Part shown: piece by piece, positions 35,239 to 44,934 of the stretch
How the letters are laid out: every line of letters starts with the position of its first letter
Position numbering within the stretch: position 1 is the first letter of the stretch
NCBI GenBank assembly: GCA_963823075.1
Contig: CAWGKE010000018.1
Span: forward strand, 7,467 to 71,466
Length of the DNA stretch: 64,000 bases
Direction: 5' to 3'
DNA from: UBA4732 sp963823075
GTDB lineage: Bacteria; Planctomycetota; Planctomycetia; Gemmatales; Gemmataceae
Made by a program: the position numbers and the translations under genes
Notes under the pieces: model-generated
Told to the model about the DNA's origin: nothing
The model's database searches: none
The model's input: only the letters and a program-made list of their open reading frames with translations

Positions 35239-36699
35239 ATGACCGCCGAGAGAGGCTCCTTCTGCCGCCGCACTCGCCGCGAATTTCTCTGGGAGGCCGG
35301 CGCCGGTTTCACCGGCCTCGCCCTGACGGGCCTGCTGTCGCTCGACGGCTTCTTCGGCAGGGCCGCGGCCGCCGAGACGGCGCTCAAATTCGCCAACCCG
35401 CTCGCGCCCGAAGCCGCGCCGCTGCCGGCCAAGGCAAAGAGCGTCATCTTCCTCTTCATGTACGGCGGACCCAGTCACGTCGATACCTTCGACTACAAGC
35501 CCAAGCTCTACGAACTCGACGGCCAGACCATCCCCGTCAAGACGTTCGGCCGCGGCGGCAAGAAGAACGAGGGCCGCGTCGTCGGCCCCAAGTGGAAATT
35601 CAAGCAGTACGGCCAGTGCGGCAAGTGGGTCAGCGACCTCTTCCCGCACCTATCCACCTGCGTGGACGACATCGCCTTCCTCCACTCGATGACCGCCGAT
35701 TCGCCGATCCACGGCTCGGCCATGCTGCAGATGAACACGGGCAAGATCCTGTCCGGCAGCCCGTGCCTCGGCTCATGGGTCAACTACGGACTCGGCAGCG
35801 TCAACGAGAACCTGCCCGGCTTCGTCGTCATGCTCGATCCGACTGGCGGCCCGATCAGCGGCGCCAAAAACTGGTCGAGCGGCTACATGCCGGCCACCTA
35901 CCAGGGGACAGTGTTCCGCTCGGCCGGCGACCCCATCCTCGACCTCGATCGGCCCGACGGCCAGAGCGAGGACGCCCAGCGCCGCGTCCTCGACACGCTC
36001 GACGAATTCAACGCCGCTCACCTCGCCGAACGCGCCGACAACAGCAACCTGTCGGCCCGCATCGCCAGCTATGAACTGGCCTTCAACATGCAGCGCTACG
36101 CCCCGGACGTGGTCGATATGAGCGAGGAGCCTGAAACCGTCAAGCACTTGTACGGGTTGGACGATCCGAAAACGCAGGAATTCGGGCGGCGCTGTCTGCT
36201 GGCCCGGCGGCTGGTCGAGCGCGGCGTGCGCTTCATCCAGCTGTACGCCGGCGGCGCCCACAACGACGACAACTGGGACGCCCACGGCGACCTGGAAAAG
36301 AACCACAGCTTCCACGCCGGCCGCACCGACAAGCCGATCGCGGGCCTGATCAACGACCTCAAGCAGCGCGGGATGCTGGACGACACGCTGATCGTGTGGG
36401 GCGGCGAGTTCGGCCGGCAGCCGACGGCCGAGTACGCCAAGGGCACCGGCCGCGACCACAACGCCTACGGTTTCACGATGTGGATGGCGGGCGGCGGCAT
36501 CAAGGGCGGCGTCAGCGTCGGCACGACCGACGAACTCGGCTCGGCGGCGGTGGACGACCGCTTCCACGTCAAGCACCTGCATGCCACCGTCCTGACGCAG
36601 CTCGGCTTCGACCCGAACAAGCTGACGTACTTCTACAACGGCCTGGACCAGAAGCTGGTCGGCGTCGAGGGGGCCGACCCGATCAGGCAAATCATTTAG
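35239..36699 (+). CDS. DUF1501 domain exported protein
   Basis: 486 residues from the ATG at 35239 (gaggag upstream). It has a Tat-like leader (RRTRREFLWEAGAGFTGLAL), then KSVIFLFMYGGPSHVDTFDY, RCLLARRLVERGVRFIQLY, GMLDDTLIVWGGEFGRQPT and GRDHNAYGFTMWMAGGGIKG, and ends LTYFYNGLDQKLVGVEGADP. It keeps the DHNAYGF metal-site segment better than the copy at 29.1 kb. It is paired with the upstream PSD1 protein. Confidence 0.9.
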   Translation: MTAERGSFCRRTRREFLWEAGAGFTGLALTGLLSLDGFFGRAAAAETALKFANPLAPEAAPLPAKAKSVIFLFMYGGPSHVDTFDYKPKLYELDGQTIPVKTFGRGGKKNEGRVVGPKWKFKQYGQCGKWVSDLFPHLSTCVDDIAFLHSMTADSPIHGSAMLQMNTGKILSGSPCLGSWVNYGLGSVNENLPGFVVMLDPTGGPISGAKNWSSGYMPATYQGTVFRSAGDPILDLDRPDGQSEDAQRRVLDTLDEFNAAHLAERADNSNLSARIASYELAFNMQRYAPDVVDMSEEPETVKHLYGLDDPKTQEFGRRCLLARRLVERGVRFIQLYAGGAHNDDNWDAHGDLEKNHSFHAGRTDKPIAGLINDLKQRGMLDDTLIVWGGEFGRQPTAEYAKGTGRDHNAYGFTMWMAGGGIKGGVSVGTTDELGSAAVDDRFHVKHLHATVLTQLGFDPNKLTYFYNGLDQKLVGVEGADPIRQII

Positions 36700-36787
36700 C
36701 CGCAGAGGTCACAGAGAACACAGAGAAAGAATCGCCGATTGTCGCGGCCGAATAGCTTACCTTTTCCTCTCTGTGTCCTCTGTGGCT
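36698..36787. repeat. Imperfect intergenic palindrome
   Basis: gccgcagaggtcacagagaa near 36699 pairs imperfectly with the segment ending cctctctgtgtcctctgtgg near 36784. It lies between the DUF1501 and beta-propeller genes. Confidence 0.6.
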
Positions 36788-36810
36788 GATCTTTGGACAG
36801 GAGACCATTC

Positions 36811-37662
36811 GTGACACAACAGCGAATTCTGGCGGTCGGCCTTCTGCTTCTTTGCGGCGCCGTCGCGCGGGCGGAGACGCACATCATCGTCGCCGACCAC
36901 GAGAACAAGACGGTCATCAAGATCAAGGAAGACGGCACGCTCCTCTGGAGCGCTCGCAATGACAACGGCCACGACGTGCAGCTCCTGCCCAACGGTAACC
37001 TGCTCATCGTCTGCGGCCCCACCGTGCAGGAGATCGACAAGGACAAGAAAGTCGTTCACGAGATCGGCAAGCCGACCGTCCAGGGCGCCGAGTCGGCGCA
37101 GCGGCTCGCCAACGGCCACACCGTCGTCGCCGACAACGGCAAGCATCAGGTACTGGAGCTGGACGAGAAGGACCAGATAATCTGGACCTTCGACGTGCCC
37201 AACGACAACAAACGGCCGACGCCGACCATGCGCCAGGTCCGCCGCCTGGACAACGGCAACACGCTGATCTGCGCCAGCACCGAGGACAAGGTGATGGAAG
37301 TGTCGCCGGACAAGAAGGTGGTGTGGAGCTACGACCTGCCGTTCCCCTACCTGGCGACGCGGCTGGCGAACGGCGACACGATCATCAGCAGCGGCGACGG
37401 CTACGGCAGCAAGCAGGGCTTCTTCGTGATCGAGGTGGACAAGGACGGCAAGACCGTCTGGAAATACGGCGGCGCCGACGCTCCGGACGACCAGAAGCTG
37501 AACTGGCCCAGCGGCTTCCTGCGCCTGCCCAACGGCGACACGCTCATCTCCGAAGCCCACGCCGGCCAGATCCGCGAAGTGTCGGCGGACAAAAAGACGG
37601 TGAAAATCATCAAAAGTCCGGCGATGAAACATCCCTGCACGCTCGTCGTGGTGGACGAATGA
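36811..37662 (+). CDS. Exported PQQ/NHL-like beta-propeller protein
   Basis: 283 residues from a GTG at 36811 with aggaga upstream. The signal peptide is QQRILAVGLLLLCGAVARA. Repeated blades show the 'L-x-N-G-N/D-T/L-L-I' signature: VQLLPNGNLLIVCG, AQRLANGHTVVADNG, VRRLDNGNTLICAS, ATRLANGDTIISSGDG and LRLPNGDTLISEAHAG. No catalytic site is obvious; such propellers bind ligands or partners in the periplasm. It is the last host gene before the integrated element. Confidence 0.82.
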   Translation: MTQQRILAVGLLLLCGAVARAETHIIVADHENKTVIKIKEDGTLLWSARNDNGHDVQLLPNGNLLIVCGPTVQEIDKDKKVVHEIGKPTVQGAESAQRLANGHTVVADNGKHQVLELDEKDQIIWTFDVPNDNKRPTPTMRQVRRLDNGNTLICASTEDKVMEVSPDKKVVWSYDLPFPYLATRLANGDTIISSGDGYGSKQGFFVIEVDKDGKTVWKYGGADAPDDQKLNWPSGFLRLPNGDTLISEAHAGQIREVSADKKTVKIIKSPAMKHPCTLVVVDE

Positions 37663-37680
37663 TGCGCGGCCGCCCCATTC

Positions 37681-37709
37681 TTGACAACCGCCGCCGGCCC
37701 CACTATGAA
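37681..37709 (+). promoter_or_regulatory. Consensus promoter, originally of tRNA-Glu
   Basis: TTGACA (37681-37686), 17-bp spacer, TATGAA (37704-37709). It ends 17 bp before the 5' end of the tRNA-Glu half-gene, the spacing of a tRNA promoter. After insertion it drives only the half-tRNA and then meets the hairpin at 37780. Confidence 0.75.
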
Positions 37710-37726
37710 AGAGAAAGTGATGAAAG

Positions 37727-37765
37727 GCCCCCATCGTCTAGTGGCCTAGGACATAGCCCTCTCAC
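37727..37765 (+). repeat. attL: 5' half of tRNA-Glu
   Basis: Identical for 39 bp to the first part of the intact tRNA at 63927, through the anticodon loop CTCTCAC. Then it diverges (agcaagcaga against ggctaagaca). It cannot fold as a tRNA. Confidence 0.9.
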
Positions 37766-37779
37766 AGCAAGCAGACACG

Positions 37780-37807
37780 AAAAACCCCTTGGAAACAAGA
37801 GGTTTTT
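37780..37807. terminator. Bidirectional rho-independent terminator
   Basis: AAAAACCCCTTG, loop GAAA, then CAAGAGGTTTTT: a 12-bp stem with one mismatch and A- and T-runs, so it can act on both strands. It lies 14 bp inside the element, just after the half-tRNA, and would isolate element genes from the old tRNA promoter. Confidence 0.75.
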
Positions 37808-37817
37808 GCATTTTCCA

Positions 37818-37868
37818 CTACACCAGCCGCCCCCGGAAAACCCTGTCAGCGGGTGTAGTCGGGTGTAG
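37818..37868. promoter_or_regulatory. Candidate left integrase arm-type sites
   Basis: CGGGTGTAG occurs at 37850-37858 and 37860-37868, and an inverted ctacacc at 37818-37824. The same 8-9-mer occurs twice at the right end (63850, 63862). Position about 55-100 bp from the core fits arm sites of a tyrosine recombinase. Confidence 0.5.
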
Positions 37869-37954
37869 CTGGCGCAACCGCGTCGTCATCGGGATGGCCC
37901 GCGCGGAACTGTCGGCTGTTGCATCGCCCCGCGCCGCCGGTTGCACTCGCCCCC

Positions 37955-38272
37955 ATGAACCGCTACGCCCCGTCGCTCCTAGTCGCCGCCCTCGGTGCCG
38001 GCTTCCTGCTGCTGGTCCTCGTCACCGTCGGCCCCCTCGCCGGTGGACGCGGCCGCCCCACGGAACTGCAACCGGCCGAACCCGCCGCCCCTCCGGCCCG
38101 GCCCGTCGCCAATGCGCCCTCGGCCGACGCGGGCCAGCCGCCCACACCCGCGCCCGAAGTCGTCGAGGTCCACGATCTGGCCACGCTTATGCCTGTGGAT
38201 GCCGACCGGCTGAACGGCAAGTCAACGCTGTCCGGCGTCGTCATCGGTGGGCCACGCCACTGGAACTATTAG
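37955..38272 (+). CDS. Small membrane-anchored hypothetical protein
   Basis: 105 residues. One N-terminal hydrophobic helix (YAPSLLVAALGAGFLLLVLV) is followed by a Pro/Ala-rich tail. I do not recognise it. It is the first gene inside attL and transcribed inward. It has no partner on its strand until brxA. It may be a signal-anchored cargo protein or a chance frame. Confidence 0.4.
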   Translation: MNRYAPSLLVAALGAGFLLLVLVTVGPLAGGRGRPTELQPAEPAAPPARPVANAPSADAGQPPTPAPEVVEVHDLATLMPVDADRLNGKSTLSGVVIGGPRHWNY

Positions 38273-38285
38273 TGGGCAGTGAAGC

Positions 38286-39307
38286 CTATGTCGTCTCAGC
38301 GTCGGCATCAGAAATGACTTCCTCGTCTCGCTCCAGCACTTCGATCTCACGGACAAGCAAGGGGAAGGTTTGCCGGCGTGTCGGGTCGCGGCGACGGGTT
38401 CCCACCACCAGAACCCGATGATCCAGGCCGGCCTTGGCAATCTCAAGCAAATCGGTCGCTTCCACATCGATCGCGCACCGCATTTCGCCACTGTGATCCA
38501 GTTCGCGCAGGATAAACGAAAACCCGTCGAGGTCGATCTCCCGCAGCGTCCCTTCAACTTGCACTACGTCTTCATGGACAGCGCGGCTGATGGCGGTGCG
38601 AACCCGATCCCTGCTCTCTCGACGCAGTTGAATGGAGCGCGCGGTGCCATCCGGCCGGACAGTTCGACAGTGTCCAGCCCGCCACGGGGGCGCGGGACCA
38701 ATCGCGCCACTTGGTTGAGAATCAAGCGACGCTGCTCGGCGTTGGGTAGCATCGCCTCCAGCTGCCCAACGCCTTCATCTGACCCGACCCAGGCCGCAGC
38801 CTTCAGGTATAGGCCAAGGGCTTCTTTCGCTCTGTACCCGACGCTCTCCGCGTCAAAAAGTTCCGACGGTTGTTCGGGGAGACGCAGGCCGATCTGGAGG
38901 CTGCCCGGCGCCCAACCGGCGAGGCGCAGGTCGCACGCCTGCTTCAACTCCGCCGTGGGCCTGGCGCTGACGGCCCCGCGATGCCGGTACTCAGCGATGG
39001 CTTGAATGCCTACCCTCAAGATGTCGATTATGGCCGTAACGATGCTGCTCGGAGTGTCGCCGAGTTCGATGGTCGGCCCGCTGAGCCGGAGCCACAGCGG
39101 GACGACCTCCTTCTCGGCGTTAGCAACGCCAGTGTACTCGTCTACCTCCCGACGCAGGCGATGGATGTCCTCCAGCAGCGGTTCGACCATGAGCGCGAAG
39201 CGATCCGGGTGAATGCTCGCCTTATCACGACTCAGGGCCGTGACAGCGGCCTCCAACGTCCGGAGCGCTTCCTGGGTGCGCTGAAGATGGCCGTCGGTAC
39301 GGATCAT
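38286..39307 (-). CDS. Partner of the nucleotidyltransferase, frameshifted hypothetical
   Basis: About 340 residues if one frame change near 38640 is corrected. The first frame gives MIRTDGHLQRTQEALRTLEA and a helical N-terminus, then VPLWLRLSGPTIELGDTPSS and LKQACDLRLAGWAPGSLQIG. Near its end it drifts. Shifted by one base it continues as RSIQLRRESRDRVRTAISRA and VQVEGTLREIDLDGFSFILR to a stop at 38286. So the apparent 247- and 92-residue proteins are probably one. Its ATG overlaps the nucleotidyltransferase stop (ATGA), a sign of a two-gene module. The function is unknown. Confidence 0.6.
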
Positions 39308-39813
39308 AGGTTGATCCTCGCCAGCCCTTTCGTCGGACGGCTGGTATAAGGCTCAGGCTCATCCGGCTTGACCTGAGAAAACCATCGCACGGCCTCCAAG
39401 TATGCCTCGCTTTCGTCAACGGCCATCCTCGCGTCGAATCTGAACTGCTGGCGGATCATGCGCTTCGACTGCACGTTGTACTCGAAAGGTCGAAGTTCTT
39501 GCCGCAGGTCGAAGTCCTTCCGATATGCCACCACCAGATCAACATCCGAGGGCTGCGCCTTGACGCTGGCGTAGCTGCCGTCGATCACCACGGCTGCAAT
39601 GATGCCGGATCGCCGGGCCTCTTCCAGATACTCGCGTAATTTCGCGGTAAGGTGAATCCGCCGATCTGTCCTCCAGAATCGGCCGAAAACCGCATCGACA
39701 TCATCAATTGTACAGAGATGGACGCCGTCAGGGAGGACGCCATCGACAAGTTCAGGGAGCATAGCGCCCGGCTCCTCCGCCTCGCGGTGAAGAGGCGGGC
39801 GTAGAAGTGTCAT
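39304..39813 (-). CDS. DUF6932-like nucleotidyltransferase-fold protein
   Basis: 169 residues. The N-terminus has LPDGVHLCTIDDVDAVFGRF. The nucleotidyltransferase signature is DGSYASVKAQPSDVDLVVAY, giving the GS motif and two Asp of the D-x-D. The C-terminus is RMIRQQFRFDARMAVDESEA. Small proteins of this fold often form toxin-antitoxin or abortive-infection modules with a coupled partner, here the next gene (ATGA overlap). It is divergent from brxA with a 270-bp shared control region. No catalytic test is possible from sequence alone. Confidence 0.65.
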   Translation of the reverse strand: MTLLRPPLHREAEEPGAMLPELVDGVLPDGVHLCTIDDVDAVFGRFWRTDRRIHLTAKLREYLEEARRSGIIAAVVIDGSYASVKAQPSDVDLVVAYRKDFDLRQELRPFEYNVQSKRMIRQQFRFDARMAVDESEAYLEAVRWFSQVKPDEPEPYTSRPTKGLARINL

Positions 39814-39951
39814 TGTGCATCCGCTGTGGAGGAGATGGTACGACACCGAACAGGGGAAGGCAAGGGGCACGGTACCGCTCCGGCAAAGTCCGCGCCGACG
39901 GCGCATGGGCGCAGCTGCACGGGACCTTCTCCCCGAACTGCCGGTCGCCCC

Positions 39952-39980
39952 TTGCTGGTCGTACCCGTCCAGGGTAGACT
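39952..39980 (+). promoter_or_regulatory. Candidate promoter of the BREX operon
   Basis: TTGCTG (39952-39957), 17-bp spacer, TAGACT (39975-39980), about 105 bp before the brxA ATG. It is the best sigma70-like match in the divergent intergenic region 39814-40084, which has no gene. Confidence 0.4.
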
Positions 39981-40084
39981 CCCTTCACGCCAGCAACAAC
40001 GGCCGGAATTGACAGTTCCGGGCCGACGCCTGCCGACCGGGGTTCGCGGGCGGCCCAAAGCGGCCGCTCAGCTTGGAATCCTTG

Positions 40085-40915
40085 ATGCGAGCGACACGGC
40101 TCATTACGAATGGCAAGGCGGTAGGCACCGGACAGGGCAGCCATTGCCCTACTTCTTTTGGGTTCCGCGACGGTGCCACGAGCATCCATACCAGCCGCAC
40201 GATGATGCTGGAGGGGTTGTCGCTCGTCCTGGACTGCGTGCCGACGACAGCCAAGACAGCCGCCTACTTCGCCGCCATCGTCGAGGACAACGCCCTCGGC
40301 AAGCCGACGCAGACCACCCGGAAGCGGACGGCGCAGCGGCTCGGTGAACTGTACGGTCTTGACCCTGGTTGCCCGCTGTTCCGGCTGCTGCGGCACTTCT
40401 GGCCGACCGACCCGGCGGCCAGGCCGATGCTGGCGTTTCTCACCGCGGCGGCGCGTGACCCGCTGCTACGCGAAATGACGCCGTTCGTGGTCGCGGTCGC
40501 GGTGGGGACCGGCGTGAACGCGGAGGCGGTCGCCAATTACATGGACGAGAAGTATCCGAATCGGTTCAAGCCAACGACGCTACTATCAACCGCTCAGAAC
40601 ATAGCTTCATCCTGGACGCAGGCAGGTTTTCTGAGCGGCAAGGTGAACAAGAGGCGATCCCGACTCGTGGTGACGCCGGTGGCGGCGACCTTCGCAATGT
40701 TGCTCGGCTACCTGTGCGGACTGCGGGGCAAGCTGCTGCTGGACTCCGCCTGGACCCGGCTGCTGGACCGAACGCCCGCCGAGGTCGCCGACCTGGCCGT
40801 GGAGGCGTCGCGCCAGGGGTGGATGAACTACAAGGCGGCGGGAACGGTGGTTGAGATCACCTTCCCCGGCCTGCTGAAGCCGCAGGAGGAGAAAGCCGCC
40901 CATGACCAGGATTGA
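40085..40915 (+). CDS. brxA: BREX protein BrxA (DUF1819-like)
   Basis: 276 residues. It is first in the BREX operon, as usual in type 1. The conserved start is FRDGATSIHTSRTMMLEGL, and an alpha-helical body follows with VEDNALGKPTQTTRKRTAQR and VANYMDEKYPNRFKPTTLLS, the winged-helix part. BrxA is a small DNA-binding protein needed for defence in some BREX systems. The identification rests on weak family motifs plus its fixed place before brxB. I use the ATG at 40085; a TTG 12 bp earlier is possible. It overlaps brxB by 14 bp. The frame is intact. Confidence 0.8.
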   Translation: MRATRLITNGKAVGTGQGSHCPTSFGFRDGATSIHTSRTMMLEGLSLVLDCVPTTAKTAAYFAAIVEDNALGKPTQTTRKRTAQRLGELYGLDPGCPLFRLLRHFWPTDPAARPMLAFLTAAARDPLLREMTPFVVAVAVGTGVNAEAVANYMDEKYPNRFKPTTLLSTAQNIASSWTQAGFLSGKVNKRRSRLVVTPVAATFAMLLGYLCGLRGKLLLDSAWTRLLDRTPAEVADLAVEASRQGWMNYKAAGTVVEITFPGLLKPQEEKAAHDQD

Positions 40916-41472
40916 CCTGCTCAAGAAAAACTATCAGCGGGTGTGCGGCCTGCCGTGGGACCGGAACGTGTCCGGCGCAGCGGGTGTGGCTGGCCGTGTA
41001 CGACAAAGAAGACGAGCGGAAACTCCGGCTGCGGCTGGGGCTGTTCGAGGAGGCAACCCAGCAAACCGGCCACCACTGGCACGCACTGAACCTGACCGAC
41101 GCTTTCGCCGCCTGGATATGCAGCCCGGAAAACGCCTCCTACGCGGAGAGCTATTTCGAGTCTTCCGACCTGCTCGACGACGCCGTGCTGGCGGATTTCA
41201 AACAAACGGTGGCGTCGCAAGTGCAGGCGGCGTTGGATCAGCCTCCGCATGGACCGGACGCCGTGCTGGCCCTGTACGGGGTTGCGTCGCTGTTCGGGTT
41301 CTTACGGATTTCGGAAATCCTGCCGATGGTCGAAGGCCACATCCGAGGGCGGCTGTTGGTTTTCTTCCCTGGCGTGTACGAACAGGACAACTACCGGCTG
41401 CTCGACGCGCGAGACGGGTGGAACTACCACGCCGTTCCGATCACGCCCAGCGAAACGGAGTCCCGGCGATGA
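40902..41472 (+). CDS. brxB: BREX protein BrxB (DUF1788), frameshifted
   Basis: About 190 residues when one early frame change is allowed. The first frame reads MTRIDLLKKNYQRVCGLPWD, which is family-like. Near 40975 the reading moves to QRVWLAVYDKEDERKLRLRL and then GHHWHALNLTDAFAAWICSP, FGFLRISEILPMVEGHI, GRLLVFFPGVYEQDNYRLLD and ARDGWNYHAVPI, the strong BrxB C-terminal signature. BrxB is a required BREX component of unknown biochemical role. It overlaps brxA by 14 bp and brxC by ATGA. Confidence 0.88.
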
Positions 41473-44400
41473 CGAACCTTGAGGTTTACGAGAAAGACCC
41501 CCGGACCCACACCCTGCTCAACCAGGGCGTCGCCAAGGTAACGAGCGGCCAGACCGCCGCGGAACTGGAGACGCTGCGGTACGAGATTACCAACTTCGTC
41601 TGCGACGGTCAGTACGCAGACGGGCTGGCCCGCATCCTGTCCACCTTCCTCGGCCACCTGGACAAGCCCGAGCAACCGGGCGTATGGGTCAGCGGGTTCT
41701 TCGGCTCCGGGAAGTCGCATTTGGTCAAGATGGTCCAACACCTGTGGACTGACTTCGAGTTCCCGGACGGGGCCAAGACCAGGGGATTGGCGAAGCTTCC
41801 GACCGCGGTCAAAGACCTGCTGAAAGAACTGTCGAATGCGGCCAAGCGCCAGGGCGGACTGCACGCCGCTGGCGGCGACCTCCGGACAGAGGCCAAGGAC
41901 AGCATCCGCCTGGCCCTCTTGGGCATTCTCTTCAAGTCCGTCGGTCTCCCCGGAGATTACACCCGCGCCTGCTTCCTCCTGTGGCTCCGCGAAGAAGGAC
42001 TGGAGAAGGAGGTGCGCCAGTTCGTCAGCGACGGGGGCGGCAGCTTCGAGAAAGAGCTTGCCAACTTGTACGTCAGCGACCTGATCGCCAAAGCCATTTT
42101 CAGCGTTCGCCCCGAGTTCGCCGCCAAGCGGTCGGACGTGACACTCCTGCTCAGAAGCCAATTCCCGCCGGACCCTAAAGACGTTTCCATAGACGACATG
42201 ATCGCCCGGATCATGCAGGCCGTCGGTCGAAGGGGCAAACTGCCGCTTACGCTGATCGTACTCGACGAAGTCCAGCAGTACATCGGCGACGACGTGAACC
42301 GATCCAAGGCGGTGCAGGATGTGAAAGAGCAGTGCTGCGCCCGCCTAGGTGCCAACTTCATGCTGGTCGCCACGGGCCAGAATGCCCTGTCCGGCACGCC
42401 GCACCTCCAAAAGCTGATTGACAGGTTCCCGGTCACGATCGAATTGCAGGACACCGATGTCGAGCAAGTCACGCGCGAAGTCGTCCTCAAGAAGAAGCCC
42501 TCGGCGGAACCCGGCCTGAAGAAGCTGCTCGACGAGCATAGCGGGGAGATCGAGCGGCAACTCTCGAACACCAAGATCGCCTTCGCCAGCCGCGACCGCG
42601 GCTTGCTCGTCAAGGACTACCCCATCCTGCCGGTGCGTACGGCGTTTTTGGGAGCGCGTGCTGCGGGCCGTGGACAAGGCCGGCACGGGGGCGCAACTCC
42701 GCACCCAACTCTGGATCGTTTACGATGCTGTCAAGAAAACCGCCGACTTGCCGCTCGGCAACGTGGTCGGCGGGGCGTTCTTGTACGAACACATCAAAAC
42801 GCGGGTGCTTCAGTTGGGCATCTTGCTACAGGAAATATCCGAAACCATCGCCCGCCAGAACCAGGAGGAGGAGGGTGAACTCCGCTACCAGCTCTGCACC
42901 CTCATCTTCCTCATCGGCCAACTCCCCCACCAGGGGCCGGCAGACGCTGGGGTCCGGGCGGACGCCGACACTCTATCCGACCTGCTCGTCACCGATCTGA
43001 CCAGGAGCAGCGCCGAACTCCGCAAGAAGGTGCCGGACCTCCTGGAGAGGCTGGTCGGCGCCGGGGCGATCATGAAGGTCGAGGACGAGTACCGGATGCA
43101 GACCCGTGAAGGGTCGGAGTGGAACCAGGCGTACTTTGAAGCGAAGAACAAGCTGCTCGCCGATGTCGGCAAGTTGGGCAGCGAGCGGTCGCAGCTGCTC
43201 CGGTCGCAGTGCAGCGAAGTCCTCAAGAAATTCAAGCTGCTGCACGGGGTCAGCAAGGAACCGAGGAAGATCGACCTGCACTTCGGGGACGCGCCGCCGG
43301 CGGTGGATGGCGGCGTGATCCCGGTATGGGTCCGGGACGGTTGGGAGGTCGAGGACAAGACCGTACTAAGCGATGCCCGTGCCGCGGGCGACTCGGCGGC
43401 GGTTGTGTACGGGTTCATCCCCAAGAAACAGGCCGAGGAACTGAAGCAGGCCATCGCCGGCTACTACGCCGCCTCGACCACCCTCCAGGCCAAGGGGACG
43501 CCGACGACGCCGGAAGGCATCGAGGCCCGCAGGGCGATGGAAACTCGCCAGGAACAAGCCCAGCGAACGCGAGACGGCCTCATCACCGACATCTTGAACG
43601 ACACCGCGATCTATGTCGCGGGCGGCGATCCGATGGGCGGCACGCTTCTGGACCAGAAGGTCCAGGACGCGGCCAGGGCGTGCCTGGATCGGCTCTACCC
43701 GCAGTTCCACCCGGCCGACTCGCCCGACTGGCACAAAGTCATCGAACGGTCCCGGAAAGGGGACGGGGATGCGCTGTCCGTGGTAGGCCACAAGGGCGAC
43801 CCGGAATCGCACGCGGTCTGCAAGGCCGTCATGGACTACGTCGGCAGCGGTAAAAAGGGAACAGAGGTTCGCAAGCAGTTCGGCGGCGCGAAGTATGGCT
43901 GGCCCCAGGACGCCATCGACGCCGCACTCATCGTGTTGTTCCAGGCCGGTGCGGTGCAGGCCAAAGCCGGCGCTGAGCCGATCCTGAAGGGCAAGCTGGA
44001 CCAGAAGAACATCGCCGCCGCCGAGTTCCGTGTCGAAGACATCAAGCTCACCGCAGGTCCAACTCATCGCAATCCGCGTGCTTTTCAAGAATATCGGGTT
44101 GAACACACAGCCGGGGCAGGAGTCGGTCCACGCCGCCGAGTTCCTGAGCCGGCTGAACAAGCTGGCCGAGGCGGCCGGCGGGGATGCGCCGCTGCCGAAG
44201 TTTCCGGACGCCAGCCACTTGGCCGACATCGCCAATCGGGTCGGCAACGACCAGCTGAAGGTGATCCATGAGAACAAGGACCGGCTCGCCCAGGAAATCG
44301 CCGACTGGCAAAAGCGGCGCGACCTGATCGCCCAGCGGCGGCCCCGGTGGATCCAGATGACGGCGCTGCTGGGCCACGCCGCCGACCTGCCCGTCGCCGC

Positions 44401-44907
44401 CGAGGTCCAGCCCGAAGTCACGGCCATTGAACAGCACCGGAGCCTTCTCGCCGACCCGGACCCGGCGCCGGGCATGGTGGAGAAGTTGACCGCGGCCCTG
44501 CGGATGGCGCTGAACGAGGCCCACGCCGCTTGCACCGCCGGCCAGGAACGTGGCATGTCGGCCCTCAACGCCTCGACGGCCTGGCAAAAGCTGACCCCGG
44601 AACAGCGGTATGAACTCCGCACCAAGCACGGGCGCGCGAGCTTCCGTCGATTGCCGTGGGGACGCCGGAGGAGGTTCTGGACACCCTGCGGCAGACCAAG
44701 CTGAGTGAACTCAGGGCGATCAGCGACGCACTGCCGACGCGCTTCAACAACGTCTTGACGGCGGCGGCGAAGCTGCTGGAGCCGAAAGCCCAGCCGATGT
44801 CGTTGCCGGGCGGCACGATCAAGACGGAAGCCGACCTGAAGGCGTGGCTGGCCGACGCAGAGCAACGTATTCGTGAGAAGTTGAAGGACGGCCCGGTGAT
44901 CCTGTAA
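41469..44907 (+). CDS. brxC: BREX ATPase BrxC (DUF499-type P-loop), three frame changes
   Basis: About 1146 residues spread over four reading segments. Segment 1 starts MTNLEVYEKDPRTHTLLNQG with Walker A GFFGSGKSHLVKM near residue 77 and Walker B LTLIVLDEVQQYIGDD near 263. Segment 2 (from about 42640) continues with RAVDKAGTGAQLRTQLWIVY. Segment 3 (from about 44055) has LIAIRVLFKNIGLNTQPGQE. Segment 4 (from about 44640) has GTPEEVLDTLRQTKLSELRA to the TAA at 44907. Each jump needs one base removed or two added. BrxC is a large AAA-like ATPase essential for BREX. No stop codons fall in the joined reading. Confidence 0.88.
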
Positions 44908-44934
44908 ACGCGGCCGACTGAGGAGTGACCGACG

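Noticed and set aside
37727..37765. A second functional tRNA-Glu at the left end
   Set aside because: Only the first 39 nt are present; the 3' half of the anticodon stem, T-arm and acceptor strand are absent.
38286..38564. Separate 92-residue gene downstream of the nucleotidyltransferase partner
   Set aside because: A one-base shift near 38640 joins it smoothly to the preceding frame (RSIQLRRESRDRV and on), so it is more likely the C-terminus of the same protein.
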